A stretch of 64,000 bases of DNA, taken from contig NZ_ATUZ01000011.1 in assembly GCF_000420465.1 (NCBI RefSeq), positions 372,001-436,000 on the forward strand, in the 5' to 3' direction. Numbering within the stretch: position 1 is the stretch's first letter; each line of letters opens with the position of its first letter. Under the pieces are notes generated by a model, which saw nothing but the letters and a program-made list of their open reading frames with translations, was not told the DNA's origin and did no database searches. The DNA is from Desulfovibrio desulfuricans DSM 642 (lineage in GTDB: Bacteria > Desulfobacterota > Desulfovibrionia > Desulfovibrionales > Desulfovibrionaceae). Shown here in pieces: positions 26,770 to 36,386 of this stretch. The position numbers and the translations under genes were made by a program.

Positions 26770-26794
26770 AAAAAAAGGGCGTTTTGCAACGCCC
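26770..26794 (-). terminator. Rho-independent terminator of cheZ
   Basis: GGGCGTT (26777-26783) and AACGCCC (26788-26794) form the stem; on the minus strand it ends in six or more T. Confidence 0.85.
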
Positions 26795-26832
26795 TCATTC
26801 AATAGCTGAAAAGATTTTAACAAGGTATCCGT

Positions 26833-27462
26833 CTAGAGGCCCAACTGGGAAAGCATGTCGTCAATGGCGCCCTGTGAAGCTGCGGTTTTGTCCGGCCCTT
26901 TGAGTTCGCTGCGGCCCTGATTGAATTCCTTGACCGCCTTGCGTGCCTCGTTCTGCAATTCCTGAACGTTCTTGGTGGGGTCTTTTTCCGCCCCGTCCAG
27001 AATAAGGCCCGAGGAAACGTAGAGTTCCACCACCATTGCCTCAATCTGGTTCAGGGCAGACACGACCTTTTTAATGCGCTGGCCTGTGATGTCCTGAAAG
27101 CTCAGGGCGGTCAGCACGGAAGTGAGGTCATCGCCAAGGCGCTGGTTGTTTGCTTCCAGCTCGGCAATGGGGGCCGCATCTGCGCCGCCGTTACGCAATC
27201 CTGCCAGATGCGCCGCATTCTGTTCCTGAAGATCAAGATGCCGCTCCACGATTTCCATGATGGTCATGGTGGCGCTTTCCGTATCTTTCAGAACTTCATC
27301 CAGCTGGCTTGATGCTTCCAGAAATAGCGCATCCGGATTTGGGGGAGGCAGGGGCTGGCCTTTGGAGGCAGTGGATATGCGCTCAAAAATGTCTCTCAGT
27401 CCCTGGCGCATTTCCGTGCTGATCTGCTTGTAAACTGCGGCTTCGGGCTTTTCATCGCTCAT
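26833..27462 (-). CDS. cheZ: CheZ-like CheY-P phosphatase
   Basis: 209 residues, mostly helical. The centre has LSFQDITGQRIKKVVSAL, the CheZ active helix region with the catalytic Gln and Asp in FQDITGQ. The protein ends in AIDDMLSQLGL, the short CheY-binding tail seen in CheZ. It would dephosphorylate CheY-P in chemotaxis. No other chemotaxis gene is adjacent; it has its own terminator and so stands alone. Confidence 0.85.
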   Translation of the reverse strand: MSDEKPEAAVYKQISTEMRQGLRDIFERISTASKGQPLPPPNPDALFLEASSQLDEVLKDTESATMTIMEIVERHLDLQEQNAAHLAGLRNGGADAAPIAELEANNQRLGDDLTSVLTALSFQDITGQRIKKVVSALNQIEAMVVELYVSSGLILDGAEKDPTKNVQELQNEARKAVKEFNQGRSELKGPDKTAASQGAIDDMLSQLGL

Positions 27463-27542
27463 GCCCGTCCCCTTTGCGCGCGGCGCGGTTTAATTTGTGC
27501 GTTTTGAACCTTTGGGGTGTATGGTCAAAGGTAAAATGCAGT

Positions 27543-27575
27543 AAAAAAACTCCGCCGCGCGAGGGCGCGGCGGAG
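27543..27575 (-). terminator. Rho-independent terminator after cpoB
   Basis: CTCCGCCGCGC (27550-27560) pairs with GCGCGGCGGAG (27565-27575); on the minus strand seven T follow. It ends the ileS-lspA-cpoB run. Confidence 0.92.
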
Positions 27576-27584
27576 CCGGGATAC

Positions 27585-28565
27585 TTACTTGTTGGTCTTC
27601 AGAAACGTCTTGGCCCGCGCAGCTTCAGGCGAGTTGGGATATTTCTTGATCAGCTCTTCCAGGCGGGCTTTGGCAGCCGCAGACTGATTGAGCTTGCTGA
27701 AGCTGATACCCTGCTTGAGGTACGCGCCAGGCGCGCTGGAAGAAGAAGGATACTTTTTGATAACAGCATCATATGCCAGGGCCGCATCCGCAAACTGGTT
27801 GCGCTGGAAATAGCACTCGGCCAGATAGTACTGGGCCTCGGGAGCCTGGCTGTGGTCTTTGTAATTTTTCAGAAAGTCATTGAAAGAACGCTGCGCCTCA
27901 TCGTACTTGCGGGACTGGTAGGCGTTAACGCCAGCGTCAAAAAGCGCGAGCGAAATGTCCTTTTGGGGAGCCTGAACCTGCGGTTCGGGCTGGGGGCTGG
28001 GCTGGCCCCAGGTGCTGGAACTGGGATTGATGACGGGCTGGTGCTGTGTTGCCGCGCCCTGGTCGCCAGCGGCGGAAGCCGCAGCGTACCCCACGGAACC
28101 AGCGGCCATGCCGCCTGCCGCTGCCTGCCCGTAGGAAGGCTGCCCATAGCCGGGCTGACTGAAAGCAGGAGCCGCCTGTGGCGCTGCCTGGGCAACGGGA
28201 GCAGAACCACCGCCGCTGGTCATGGGGTCGCCAAGGTTCAGGTTCAGCGCCATGCTGCGCTCCACCTGACGCAGAGCCTCATCGTGCGTTCTCACACGGC
28301 CCACCAGGGCTTTGGCGCCGCCTGCGTTTTGCAGGTCGTCAATCTGGCCCTTAAGGGCATTGACTTCCTGCCGCAGGGTCTGAATCTGGTTCCAGGCATC
28401 AGCCTGAGCCGGCTGCAACTGTCGCAACTGCACGTCTTGCTGCTGCACCTGCTGTTCCAGTGAAATGCTGCCGCTGCCGCTGCTGGTGCTGCCGCCCATG
28501 CAGCCGCTCAAAGGCAGCGCCGCGCAAGCCAGAGTCAGGATGTACATAGTACGGAGTGTGCGCAT
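27585..28565 (-). CDS. cpoB: Cell division coordinator CpoB / YbgF-like lipoprotein
   Basis: 326 residues. Signal peptide with lipobox LSGC (about residues 19-22), then a short coiled coil LEQQVQQQDVQLRQL that continues to about residue 90, as in the trimerising part of YbgF. A Gln/Pro/Ala-rich linker follows, then three TPR-like repeats in the last 130 residues (YDEAQRSFNDFLKNY, PEAQYYLAECYF, AAAKARLEELIKKYP). CpoB works with Tol-Pal in outer membrane constriction; tol genes are not in the window. E. coli CpoB is periplasmic and soluble, so a lipid anchor is a difference. Confidence 0.85.
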   Translation of the reverse strand: MRTLRTMYILTLACAALPLSGCMGGSTSSGSGSISLEQQVQQQDVQLRQLQPAQADAWNQIQTLRQEVNALKGQIDDLQNAGGAKALVGRVRTHDEALRQVERSMALNLNLGDPMTSGGGSAPVAQAAPQAAPAFSQPGYGQPSYGQAAAGGMAAGSVGYAAASAAGDQGAATQHQPVINPSSSTWGQPSPQPEPQVQAPQKDISLALFDAGVNAYQSRKYDEAQRSFNDFLKNYKDHSQAPEAQYYLAECYFQRNQFADAALAYDAVIKKYPSSSSAPGAYLKQGISFSKLNQSAAAKARLEELIKKYPNSPEAARAKTFLKTNK

Positions 28566-28576
28566 AGTCCCCTCTT

Positions 28577-28783
28577 TCAATTTTGCACTTTTCCCAGAAC
28601 TTTTTTTCGTCCGGTGAAAATATAGATGATTCCCCCCACACATGGCAGAAAAACTACCAGCACAAGCCACAGGGCGCGCTGCTGTGGGGTTTCAAACTCG
28701 TGTCCCCATATGTGCAGAATGCTCCACAGTGTCGGGATCATGGGGAACATTACCACAAGCACATGCCACCAATGAAAAATCAT
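28577..28783 (-). CDS. Small membrane protein, PLDc_N type
   Basis: 68 residues with two transmembrane segments: [15 protein letters not shown] and [22 protein letters not shown]. This matches the short PLDc_N domain found at the start of cardiolipin synthases and as stand-alone proteins of unknown role. The start overlaps the lspA stop by 4 bases, and cpoB follows 11 bases later, so it belongs to the same transcript. Confidence 0.8.
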   Translation of the reverse strand: MIFHWWHVLVVMFPMIPTLWSILHIWGHEFETPQQRALWLVLVVFLPCVGGIIYIFTGRKKVLGKVQN

Positions 28784-29307
28784 GCGGTTCCTCCCTTGTC
28801 AGGGGTTGGTTTGCCGCCTTTGTCGCTGGCGGCAGCCTGGGGCTTGCGCCAGAGAATCAGGCAGGCCAGCACCGCACCAACAAATATGGCCGAATCAGCC
28901 ACGTTAAAGGCAGGCCAGTGCCAGTCGCCCCAATAGACATCCAGAAAGTCCACCACGGCGCGAAAGCGCACACGGTCAACAAGATTGCCAAGCGCGCCGC
29001 CCATCACAAGCCCAAGGGCCGTGAACAGCCAGGGGTCTTCATCCGAGCTGCGCACCAGCATGACAATGGCCCACACAGCCACAAGCGTGGCAGCGAGAAA
29101 AAGCCAGAACTGCCACTCAATGTCTGACCGGTTCAAAAAGCCAAACGCCGCGCCACGATTGCGGATATTGACCAGATCAAACAGCCCGGCAATAACCGTG
29201 ATGGGCCTGTGCTCGGGTATGAACTGCATGACAGCCCACTTGCTCACCTGATCGAGAACAAGGGCGACAATGGCCGCTATGCCGAGTATGCGATAACGCC
29301 TTGGCAT
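28780..29307 (-). CDS. lspA: Lipoprotein signal peptidase (signal peptidase II)
   Basis: 175 residues with four membrane segments. The catalytic Asp pair is visible in [18 protein letters not shown] and [11 protein letters not shown], and [10 protein letters not shown] near the N terminus is the family start. It cuts prolipoproteins at the lipobox Cys; several lipoproteins are in this window. It begins 5 bases after the ileS stop; the ileS-lspA pairing is common in bacteria. The C-terminal 20 residues are a Lys/Gly/Pro-rich tail. Confidence 0.95.
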   Translation of the reverse strand: MPRRYRILGIAAIVALVLDQVSKWAVMQFIPEHRPITVIAGLFDLVNIRNRGAAFGFLNRSDIEWQFWLFLAATLVAVWAIVMLVRSSDEDPWLFTALGLVMGGALGNLVDRVRFRAVVDFLDVYWGDWHWPAFNVADSAIFVGAVLACLILWRKPQAAASDKGGKPTPDKGGTA

Positions 29308-29312
29308 TCCTG

Positions 29313-32129
29313 TTACGCTTCCATGGCCTTGATAACGGCTGTGCAACGGGGGCAGAGCGTGGGATGGCCTGCGTCGGTGCCAAGTTCCGTGCTGTAAATC
29401 CAGCAGCGTTCGCATTTTTCGCCGTGAGCTTTTTCCACGCCGATGGCAAGCCCGGCGATTTCTTCATCGCAGTATGCGCCTTGCGGTGCGCTTTCAAGTG
29501 GCTGCATGGCGATTTGCGAAACAATGCAGAAGGCGCGCAGGTCAGTGTTCAGGCCTTCAAGGCGCTGGCGCAGTTCGTCTGCCACAAAGAGGGTCACGCG
29601 GGTGTCAAGCGAGTGGCCGATGACGCCATCGCGCCGCATGGGTTCAATAGCCTTGGTCACGGCCCCGCGCACGGCGGCGAGCATGTTCCAGTCATCACGC
29701 GTGCCTTCGTCAAGCAGAAGGGGGGCAGATTCAATGGGCTGAAGGGCAAATACCGTGGGTTCCGCGCCGCGCAGGCCTTCGGGCAGATGCGCAAAGATTT
29801 CTTCCGCGGTGAAGGAGAGCACGGGGGCCATGTCGCGCAGCAGCAATCCAAGGATATGCCACAGGGCTGTTTGGGCCGAGCGGCGTTCCGCACTGGCGGG
29901 GCCGGAGGCGTAGAGTCGGTCTTTCAGCACGTCCAGATACATGGACGAAAGGTCGGTCACGCAGTAGTTGTGCAGGGTGTGGTAGACCTTGTGGAAGTCA
30001 AAATCCATATATGCCTGCTGCACACGATCATGTACGCGGGCTGCTGCGTCAATGGCAAATCGGTCGAGGGGCAGCAGCTCGTTCAGCGGCAGCAGATCAT
30101 CCTTGCCGAAGCCTTCAAGATTGCCCAGGATAAAGCGGCAGGTATTGCGGATGCGGCGGTAGGCATCCACAAGGCGGCCAAGGATTTCGTCAGAAATGCG
30201 GATGTCTTCGCGGTATTCCACCGAAGAAACCCACAGGCGCACGATTTCTGCGCCGAACTTTTCAATGAGTTCTTGCGGCGCAATGGTGTTGCCAATGGAT
30301 TTGGACATCTTGCGGCCTTCGCCGTCCACCACATAGCCGTGGGTGAGCACAGCCTTGTAGGGCGCGCGCTGACGCGTACCTTCGCTGACCAGCAGCGAGC
30401 TGTGGAACCAGCCACGGTGCTGATCCGAACCTTCCAGATACAGATCGGCGGGGTAGGCAAGCTCCGGGCGCTGCTCAAGCACCGCGGCAAAGCTGGTGCC
30501 GGAGTCGAACCACACGTCAAGAATGTCGGTTTCGCGCTTCCAGTGGTTGCCGCCGCAGTGCGGGCAGGCAAGGCCTTCCGGCACGATTTCCGAAAGTTCG
30601 GCCTCGTACCAGTAATCGCAACCGGTGGGGTGCTTGGCAAAGCGGTCGCAAAGATCGCGCATCCAGTTGGGATCATTCCAGGCTTCGCCGCAGTCTTCGC
30701 AGAGCAGGGCCATGATGGGCACGCCCCATTGGCGCTGGCGCGAGATGCACCAGTCAGGCCGGAATTCGATCATGTTGTGGATGCGTTCGCGGCCCCAGGC
30801 GGGGATCCAGCGCACCTGCTCGTCAATGGCCTTGAGCGCGCGGCCGCGCAGGTCGTTCTTTTCCATGCTGATGAACCACTGGGTGGTTGCGCGGAAAATA
30901 ACCGGTTGCTTGCAGCGCCAGCAGTGCGGGTAGGAGTGCTTGATTTTGGCCTGACGCAGCAATGCGCCGACTTCTTCAAGTTTTTCAATGACCTTGGGGT
31001 TGGCTTCAAAAACATTCAACCCGGCAAAAAATTGCACGGTGGGCAAAAAGCACCCGGCGTCGTCCATGGGCGAATAGACTTCGAGGCCGTATTTGAGGCC
31101 CACTTCGTAGTCTTCGCGGCCATGGCCGGGGGCGGTGTGTACGCAGCCCGTGCCAGCTTCAAGGGTGACGTGCTGGCCCAGAATGATGGGCGACACGCGG
31201 TCGTAGAATGGGTGGCGTGCCTTGAGGCCCTCAAGCTGTTCGCCGGTGGCGCGGCCAAGAATTTTGGGTTCGCTCCAGCCGAACTGCTCCGCGCAGGAGG
31301 CGAGCAGTTCTTCGGCCAGCACATACTGCGCGCCGTCCACTTCCACGAGAACATAGGTGAACTCGGGGTGCAGGCACACGGCCATGTTGTCCGGCAGCGT
31401 CCAGGGGGTGGTGGTCCAGATGACCACAAAGGCATGGGCGGGATCCGCAGCGGAGAAGACCTTTTTCAGGCCATCGTCCTGCAAGGGAAAGCGCACAAAG
31501 ATGGAAGGGGACGTGTGGTCGTAGTATTCCACCTCTGCCTCTGCAAGGGCCGTGTGGCAAGAGCAGCACCAGTAGATGGGCTTTTTGGAGCGCATGACGC
31601 CGCCCGTTTCCACAAAATTGGCAAGCTCGCGGGCGGTGGCGGCCTCGTAGGTGGGCCTCATGCTCATGTAGGGATCTTCCCAGTTGCCGAGCACGCCGAG
31701 ACGACGAAATTCCTTGCGCTGCACGTCGATCCACTTGGAGGCGTAATCGCGGCAGAGCTTGCGCACCACATGGGCGGGCAGGGTCTTTTTCTTTTCTTTC
31801 AGTTCCTGCTCAACCTTGTGCTCAATGGGCAGGCCGTGACAGTCCCAGCCCGGCACATAGCGCGAGGCAAAACCAGCCATGTTGCGCGATTTAACAATAA
31901 TGTCCTTGAGAATCTTGTTCAGGGCAGTGCCCATGTGAATGTGGCCGTTGGCATAGGGCGGGCCGTCGTGCAGCACGTAGGTTCCCTTGCTGCCGGAAGC
32001 TTCAACCATTGCTTCGTAGCTGTTGATGGCATCCCATTTTTTCAGGGTTTCCGGCTCACGCTGGGCCAGGTTGGCTTTCATGGGAAAGGCGGTCTGAGGC
32101 AGGTTCAATGTTTTCTTATAATCGCTCAT
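29313..32129 (-). CDS. ileS: Isoleucyl-tRNA synthetase
   Basis: 938 residues. The class I HIGH motif is in [22 protein letters not shown] is in [10 protein letters not shown], and the WD-type editing region is in place. The C-terminal zinc site is CERCW and CPRC, as in the bacterial (type 1) enzyme. The ATG giving MSDYKKT is preferred to one five codons upstream. lspA follows directly. Confidence 0.97.
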   Translation of the reverse strand: MSDYKKTLNLPQTAFPMKANLAQREPETLKKWDAINSYEAMVEASGSKGTYVLHDGPPYANGHIHMGTALNKILKDIIVKSRNMAGFASRYVPGWDCHGLPIEHKVEQELKEKKKTLPAHVVRKLCRDYASKWIDVQRKEFRRLGVLGNWEDPYMSMRPTYEAATARELANFVETGGVMRSKKPIYWCCSCHTALAEAEVEYYDHTSPSIFVRFPLQDDGLKKVFSAADPAHAFVVIWTTTPWTLPDNMAVCLHPEFTYVLVEVDGAQYVLAEELLASCAEQFGWSEPKILGRATGEQLEGLKARHPFYDRVSPIILGQHVTLEAGTGCVHTAPGHGREDYEVGLKYGLEVYSPMDDAGCFLPTVQFFAGLNVFEANPKVIEKLEEVGALLRQAKIKHSYPHCWRCKQPVIFRATTQWFISMEKNDLRGRALKAIDEQVRWIPAWGRERIHNMIEFRPDWCISRQRQWGVPIMALLCEDCGEAWNDPNWMRDLCDRFAKHPTGCDYWYEAELSEIVPEGLACPHCGGNHWKRETDILDVWFDSGTSFAAVLEQRPELAYPADLYLEGSDQHRGWFHSSLLVSEGTRQRAPYKAVLTHGYVVDGEGRKMSKSIGNTIAPQELIEKFGAEIVRLWVSSVEYREDIRISDEILGRLVDAYRRIRNTCRFILGNLEGFGKDDLLPLNELLPLDRFAIDAAARVHDRVQQAYMDFDFHKVYHTLHNYCVTDLSSMYLDVLKDRLYASGPASAERRSAQTALWHILGLLLRDMAPVLSFTAEEIFAHLPEGLRGAEPTVFALQPIESAPLLLDEGTRDDWNMLAAVRGAVTKAIEPMRRDGVIGHSLDTRVTLFVADELRQRLEGLNTDLRAFCIVSQIAMQPLESAPQGAYCDEEIAGLAIGVEKAHGEKCERCWIYSTELGTDAGHPTLCPRCTAVIKAMEA

Positions 32130-32387
32130 GCTGGCTCCCGGCACAGTTCAACTCAAGGACTTGGCAATATAGTACGGTGAAAAAATCGCTCTACTGTGGG
32201 CAAAGAGCGGGGCAAAGTCAAGGAGAGCAGGGCACCGTGTGCCTGCTGACGTAGCCTGCAAGTGCGCAGGCTGGGCATGAAAAAGTTTGGCAGATCGCAC
32301 TGATATTGTGTAGCTGCATGACAACCCGCCTTGCAAAATGCGCCTTTTGATGAACAAAATGGCTGGATCATACTCTGGAGCACCAAC
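32130..32387 (-). other. ileS upstream region
   Basis: With the hypC terminator this makes a 357-base gap. TACTATATT on the minus strand, about 35-45 bases before ileS, could be a -10 region. I see no T-box or other leader structure and no gene. Confidence 0.4.
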
Positions 32388-32431
32388 AAAAAGGGCGTTT
32401 CAGACGCGTTGCGCGCAGGAGTGAAACGCCC
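32388..32431 (-). terminator. Terminator of hypC
   Basis: GGGCGTTTCA (32393-32402) pairs perfectly with TGAAACGCCC (32422-32431) across a 19-base loop; on the minus strand five T follow. Confidence 0.8.
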
Positions 32432-32485
32432 GGGATTTTCAACGTGTTCCGCCGCAATTACAGCACAATTATGTGGGGTAGGCCG

Positions 32486-32737
32486 TCAAAAGTTGGCCGG
32501 TGCTCCATCCATGGCCTGGGCCAGTTCGCGTAGCGCCGAGAGGCTGTCTTCAGCTTCTTGCGGCGTCATGGTGTGCAGGGCAAAACCGGCGTGCACAATC
32601 ACATAATCGCCGACCTTGGGTTCTTCGGGCAGCAGCATGATGGAGGCGGTGAGAAAAGTGGAGCTTTCGCCCACGCGTACGCGGGCCATGCCCTCTCCCT
32701 GAAGTTCTTCAATTCTAGCTGGTATGGCAAGACACAT
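32486..32737 (-). CDS. hypC: [NiFe]-hydrogenase assembly chaperone HypC/HupF
   Basis: 83 residues starting with MCLAIP, the diagnostic HypC N terminus whose Cys2 binds the Fe(CN)2CO precursor and the hydrogenase large subunit. The rest, with VGDYVIVHAGFALHTM and a final helix, fits the family. The other hyp genes are not nearby, so it stands alone. The next 250 bases (32738-32990) hold only a small inverted repeat ACCGTG/CACGGT near 32963-32977. Confidence 0.95.
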   Translation of the reverse strand: MCLAIPARIEELQGEGMARVRVGESSTFLTASIMLLPEEPKVGDYVIVHAGFALHTMTPQEAEDSLSALRELAQAMDGAPANF

Positions 32738-32990
32738 ATTTGGTACCTCTTGGAAGGCAGATAATCACTGAATGCCCGGCTGCAAGGCCGCGACTGTCCC
32801 GCAGGTTTTCAGCTTATCAGCGCGGCAAGCTTCACGCAAGGTGCCTTGAACAAGTGGCGGCAGGGAACGCAACGGACAGAACAATTCAGAGCTGTTCAGC
32901 ATCCATTGCTATTGCCCGTTACGCTGCCCCTGCCAATGCCGTCCGTGTATGGAGTGGGCCTTATGACCGTGATGCACGGTACCGTTCCCT

Positions 32991-34055
32991 TCATGCTCCA
33001 AGTTCTCTGTACATGGCTTCGGCATTCTGTATGGCGCGGTACGCCCCCTGATTAAGTGGATAGTCCCACGAGCCGCTTCGCAGTTCGATGCGGCCGCCAA
33101 AGCCGACCTTGAAGCGGTGCAAACCGTTGAAGGGGTGAGTGGCGTCAGGCGTGGGTGAAACAGCGCCCATTTCGTAACTGCGGCAGCCAAGTTGCCGCGC
33201 AATACGCATGCCTTTCCAGTGCATAAGACTGGATGCCATGTAGTTGCGCTTGGTGTTGCCCGATGCCCCGTACAGAAAGTTGGCGTGCTGCCCTGAAATG
33301 CCGATTATGGCGCCGGAGAGGAGATCACGCCCGTGCCGGGCTAGTAAAAATACAATATCTGCTTCATCCTTTGCGCCGAAATTGCATCGGAACATGGCCG
33401 AAAACTGCTTGCTGCTGCATGGGGCAAAGCCGTTTCTTCTGGCTGTCTGTTCGTACAGGCCGTAAAAATCAGCAAGGTTGCTGCTGTCCGCTATCTCCAC
33501 AGTCACGCCCTTGCGCCGGGCCAGGCCGATATTGTAGCGGGTTTTTGGCTTCATTCTGCCAAGGATGTCGTCTTCGCTGCCGTCAAGATCCACCACCAGC
33601 GAACTGGCTACAGTCATGTCTGCGGAAGTTTTTTTGAAGTTCCAGAATCTGGTGCCCATGTTCATACGCATTTCGCGTATGCGCGCTTCAGGAAAGGCAC
33701 ACCAGCCCTGCTCCTGCATTTCGTCCGCATACAGGGACTTCCACGGCAGGTCGTAACGGATAAAGGCCACATCCGGCTCAAGCCGGTCTGCCAGGGCAAC
33801 GGAAAGGTCTTCCAGATACTGCCCGTATGAATCCTCTGAAGGCGCATACTCCGGCCCCTGCGGCACAAGAGCCATTTTGTGCCCGCAATGGTCTTTGATC
33901 AGCACCAGCACGTCGCCCCAGGTTTCTGTAGAATGAATGTCAAAAGCCATGGGGGCCATGCCCATATGCGATTTGACCTGCGCCCAGTAGGGGGTCTGAA
34001 ACAGGATGTCTGTCGGATTCAGTTCGCTAGTCGCCTTGGCGATCACGTCCACCAT
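32991..34055 (-). CDS. FemX/FemAB-like GNAT-fold aminoacyltransferase
   Basis: 354 residues. FemAB features: an early FQTPYWAQVKSHMG (FxQS-W-type start), MKPKTRYNIGLARRKGV (the KxRxNI-A-RKG motif), FYGLYEQTARRNGF, and MASSLMHWKGMRIARQLGCRSYEMGAV with FNGLHRFKVGFGG at the end. In Gram-positives these enzymes add amino acids from tRNA to lipid II; in Gram-negatives the role is less clear. The GTG/ATG choice is settled by GAGGAGG before ATG 34055. No signal peptide. Confidence 0.82.
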   Translation of the reverse strand: MVDVIAKATSELNPTDILFQTPYWAQVKSHMGMAPMAFDIHSTETWGDVLVLIKDHCGHKMALVPQGPEYAPSEDSYGQYLEDLSVALADRLEPDVAFIRYDLPWKSLYADEMQEQGWCAFPEARIREMRMNMGTRFWNFKKTSADMTVASSLVVDLDGSEDDILGRMKPKTRYNIGLARRKGVTVEIADSSNLADFYGLYEQTARRNGFAPCSSKQFSAMFRCNFGAKDEADIVFLLARHGRDLLSGAIIGISGQHANFLYGASGNTKRNYMASSLMHWKGMRIARQLGCRSYEMGAVSPTPDATHPFNGLHRFKVGFGGRIELRSGSWDYPLNQGAYRAIQNAEAMYRELGA

Positions 34056-34128
34056 GATACCTCCTCGCATAGGTGGGGATAGGGTGCTTCCGTCGCTGAC
34101 AAAACAGGCAACGGCTGATGAAATGAGC

Positions 34129-34542
34129 TTACATGTCGTAATGCCCGGCACGTTCCGGCTGGTCTTCCACTTCCTGCACCACGAGGTGCAGGGTTCCGCC
34201 GTTAGGGTTGGGCCAGTGGATTTCATCACCCTCGGCAAGCCCCAGCAGCGCGCTGCCCACAGGCGCCAGAATGGAAATGGAATCCTCGCTGGCGTCTGAT
34301 TTGCCGGGGTACACAAGCTTCAGGCGGCGCTCGGTGCCAGAAGGCAGCATAGCAAAACGCACGGTGGAGTTCATGGTCACCACTGAGGATGGCACTTCTT
34401 CGGGGGCCACAACGTTTGCGCGGTAGAGTTCTTCTTCCAGAGCCTTGCGCCCGGGGAATCCGTCGGCGGGCAGGGTCTCCAGCAGGGTTTCCAGCCTCGC
34501 GGCGTCCTTGGTTGTAATTGTAATATTTGGATATTCTTGCAT
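34129..34542 (-). CDS. rnk: Rnk, regulator of nucleoside diphosphate kinase (GreA/B C-terminal-like)
   Basis: 137 residues from ATG with GGAGG upstream. N-terminal short helical hairpin with ITTKDAARLETLLETL and a C-terminal FKBP-like GreA/GreB domain: VTMNSTVRFAML, AS-EDSISILAPVGSALLGLAEGDEIHWP. This is the Rnk arrangement. Rnk binds RNA polymerase and competes with Gre factors but has no cleavage activity. It lies 73 bases upstream of the FemX-like gene on the same strand. Confidence 0.88.
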   Translation of the reverse strand: MQEYPNITITTKDAARLETLLETLPADGFPGRKALEEELYRANVVAPEEVPSSVVTMNSTVRFAMLPSGTERRLKLVYPGKSDASEDSISILAPVGSALLGLAEGDEIHWPNPNGGTLHLVVQEVEDQPERAGHYDM

Positions 34543-34583
34543 ATTTTCCTCCAGTGTGCTGCGCAAAGCAGCGCATGTTGCAT

Positions 34584-34618
34584 AAAAAAGAGGGCGTAAC
34601 CGGTACGCCCTCTTTTTT
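34584..34618. terminator. Bidirectional terminator
   Basis: GAGGGCGTA (34590-34598) pairs with TACGCCCTC (34604-34612), flanked by six A on the left and six T on the right, so it can stop transcription from either side. Confidence 0.9.
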
Positions 34619-34941
34619 GTGAATCGTAGTTATGCGGGCGTTATCAGGTTGCAAAAAAGCCGCGAAGCTTTGTCACTTCGCGGGAAATGTTTTTTGCAAA
34701 AGAAACGCAGAAACGCATTGTATTGTCCTGATCAAAAAAAATGTATGGATGCAGAAAAAAGTGCAGCTTTCCTTTATACGGAAAGCTTGCCGCAACGATT
34801 GCCTGATTTGTATCAGTTTACCCTAACAGGTGGCCTGCGTATGTGCAAGCACAAAAGCAAAACTTCGGTCCAGGTGTAAAATTATCAATTAATATAGTGT
34901 GCATGAATTTTTCGGGCAGAGGGTGCCGCAACCAGCAGAGC
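34619..34941. other. AT-rich non-coding region with a long hairpin; possible small RNA
   Basis: No credible gene. A 51-base hairpin at 34649-34699 has an outer stem TTGCAAAAAA / TTTTTTGCAA and an inner perfect stem CCGCGAAG (34660-34667) / CTTCGCGG (34676-34683). It looks like a terminator in both directions although no annotated gene needs it. AT-rich promoter-like sequence stands near 34880-34900. A small RNA between is possible but not shown. Confidence 0.4.
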
Positions 34942-34977
34942 AAAAAACAAGGGCGGAGCCTTGCGGTTCCGCCCTTG
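34942..34977 (-). terminator. Rho-independent terminator of the nhc operon
   Basis: CAAGGGCGGAGCC (34948-34960) pairs with GGTTCCGCCCTTG (34965-34977) with one wobble; on the minus strand six T follow after C. It lies 22 bases past nhcD. Confidence 0.9.
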
Positions 34978-34998
34978 TGATTCCGTACCCCGAGCAGG

Positions 34999-35148
34999 CT
35001 AGTGCTTGGAGTTGTTGTTACGTTCTTTCTTTTCGGGGAACAGGACGAAGTTCCAGTACAGCACATAAAGGGGCAGTACCACAAACATCATCACATAAGC
35101 CCAGCTCTTCGTGAAGAGAAAATACTGATAGAAAGTATTGAATTCCAT
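34999..35148 (-). CDS. nhcD: NhcD, small membrane subunit of nine-heme cytochrome complex
   Basis: A 49-residue reading frame starting MEFNTFYQYF and ending NNNSKH, preceded by GGAGGAG. It has one membrane segment (about residues 15-38, SWAYVMMFVVLPLYVLYWNF) and a charged C-terminal tail. Size and position, last after nhcC, match the tiny NhcD/HmcD subunit of such complexes. It is shorter than usual ORF cut-offs and is easily missed. Its function within the complex is unknown. Confidence 0.8.
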   Translation of the reverse strand: MEFNTFYQYFLFTKSWAYVMMFVVLPLYVLYWNFVLFPEKKERNNNSKH

Positions 35149-35171
35149 GGGATTCTCCTCCTACGCGCGGC

Positions 35172-36386
35172 TTAGTGCTCGCCCTTGAAGTCTGGGTGTT
35201 CGTACAGCACCGGCATGTTGTAGACGATAAAGCGGTAGACCGTGACAATCATGGTCACCACAAACATGGAGATGCAGATTTCCCAGATGCTGGGGAAGTA
35301 GCGTTCCGCCGACGGCAAGTTGTAGTTGAAGGCGATCATGGAAACGTTGAAGCGGTTCAGCACGATGCCCAGCACCGTGTTGGTCGCGCCAATGCGGCAC
35401 AGGGTCAGATTGCGGTCACGCGCGCCCTTGGCGTAGATCAGGGCGGGCATCAGCACAAAGCCCAGCATTTCCACCAGCCACCAGACCCCGTAACCCGTGA
35501 AGAGGTAGGGGAAGTTGGCCTGCACAAGCAGGTCGATAAGCTTGAGCATGAAGTAGGCAAAGAGAATGAACGAGGCCGCGCGGGCAAAGCTGAAGGTCAC
35601 GTCGTCAGCTTCGCGCAGGTGGGTTTTATCCATGTAGTGATGCACGCCACGGTGGGCCAGCATGCCTTCAAAGATAACCATGGACGCGCCGGCGGCCATG
35701 GAGCTCACAAAGAAGAACATGGGCATGAAGGGCGAGTACCACAGGGGAAACAACTTGCCGGGGGAGATCAGGTAGAGCGAACCCAGCGAGGATTGGTGCA
35801 GGGTGGACAGGGTCACACCAAAAATGGTCAGCGGAATGGTGCACTTGACCACGATCTTGCGAACCTTGAGGAGCCAGGGGTACCGGCAGGACAGCCATTC
35901 CAGCGGGGCCACCGAGAATTCGATGAGCAGCACGGAAACGTAGGTCGCCACGCACAGGCCCACTTCAAAGAGGACGGACGTGGTGCCGGGGAAGAAGAAC
36001 ATGAAGGGCAGACGCAGCGGATGGCCCAGATCGTACAGCAGGGCGATAACCACGAAGGTGTAGCCCAGAAAGGCTGTGGTGATGGCCGGGCGCACCGCCG
36101 AGTGAAAGTGCTTCATGCCCATGATGTAGCAGGCGACAGTGGTAAAATAGCCGCCGGCTGCAAGGCACACGCCGCACAGAAGGTCAAAGCCGATCCACAT
36201 GCCCCAAGGCTGCACATCGCTGAGGTTGGTGACGGAACCGATGCCCACGGTAAAACGGATAACGGTGATGACAAGGCCCACCGCCAGAATGATGGCGGAA
36301 ATGATGTTGCCAGGGGTGGGCGTCAGGAATTCGCTGATATTGAACAGCTTGTCCCTGGTGGGAATAACTATGCTGTGGTGTGCCAT
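35172..36386 (-). CDS. nhcC: NhcC, NrfD/HmcC-type integral membrane subunit
   Basis: 404 residues with about ten transmembrane helices; NrfD-family features include GIGSVTNLSDVQPWGMWIGFDLLCGVCLAAGGY and PWLLKVRKIVVK. Such subunits bind or protonate quinone in the membrane and contact the Fe-S partner NhcB. Its ATG follows the nhcB stop with no gap. No cofactor ligand is visible, as usual for NrfD. Confidence 0.92.
   Translation of the reverse strand: MAHHSIVIPTRDKLFNISEFLTPTPGNIISAIILAVGLVITVIRFTVGIGSVTNLSDVQPWGMWIGFDLLCGVCLAAGGYFTTVACYIMGMKHFHSAVRPAITTAFLGYTFVVIALLYDLGHPLRLPFMFFFPGTTSVLFEVGLCVATYVSVLLIEFSVAPLEWLSCRYPWLLKVRKIVVKCTIPLTIFGVTLSTLHQSSLGSLYLISPGKLFPLWYSPFMPMFFFVSSMAAGASMVIFEGMLAHRGVHHYMDKTHLREADDVTFSFARAASFILFAYFMLKLIDLLVQANFPYLFTGYGVWWLVEMLGFVLMPALIYAKGARDRNLTLCRIGATNTVLGIVLNRFNVSMIAFNYNLPSAERYFPSIWEICISMFVVTMIVTVYRFIVYNMPVLYEHPDFKGEH

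Noticed and set aside
29301..32180. 959-residue reading frame antisense to ileS (also long antisense frames over nadE and the beta-CASP gene)
   Set aside because: They are mirror frames of well-identified genes with high G+C third positions and have no recognisable motifs.
34619..34879. 86-residue plus-strand frame
   Set aside because: It includes the 34649-34699 hairpin and has no ribosome binding site.
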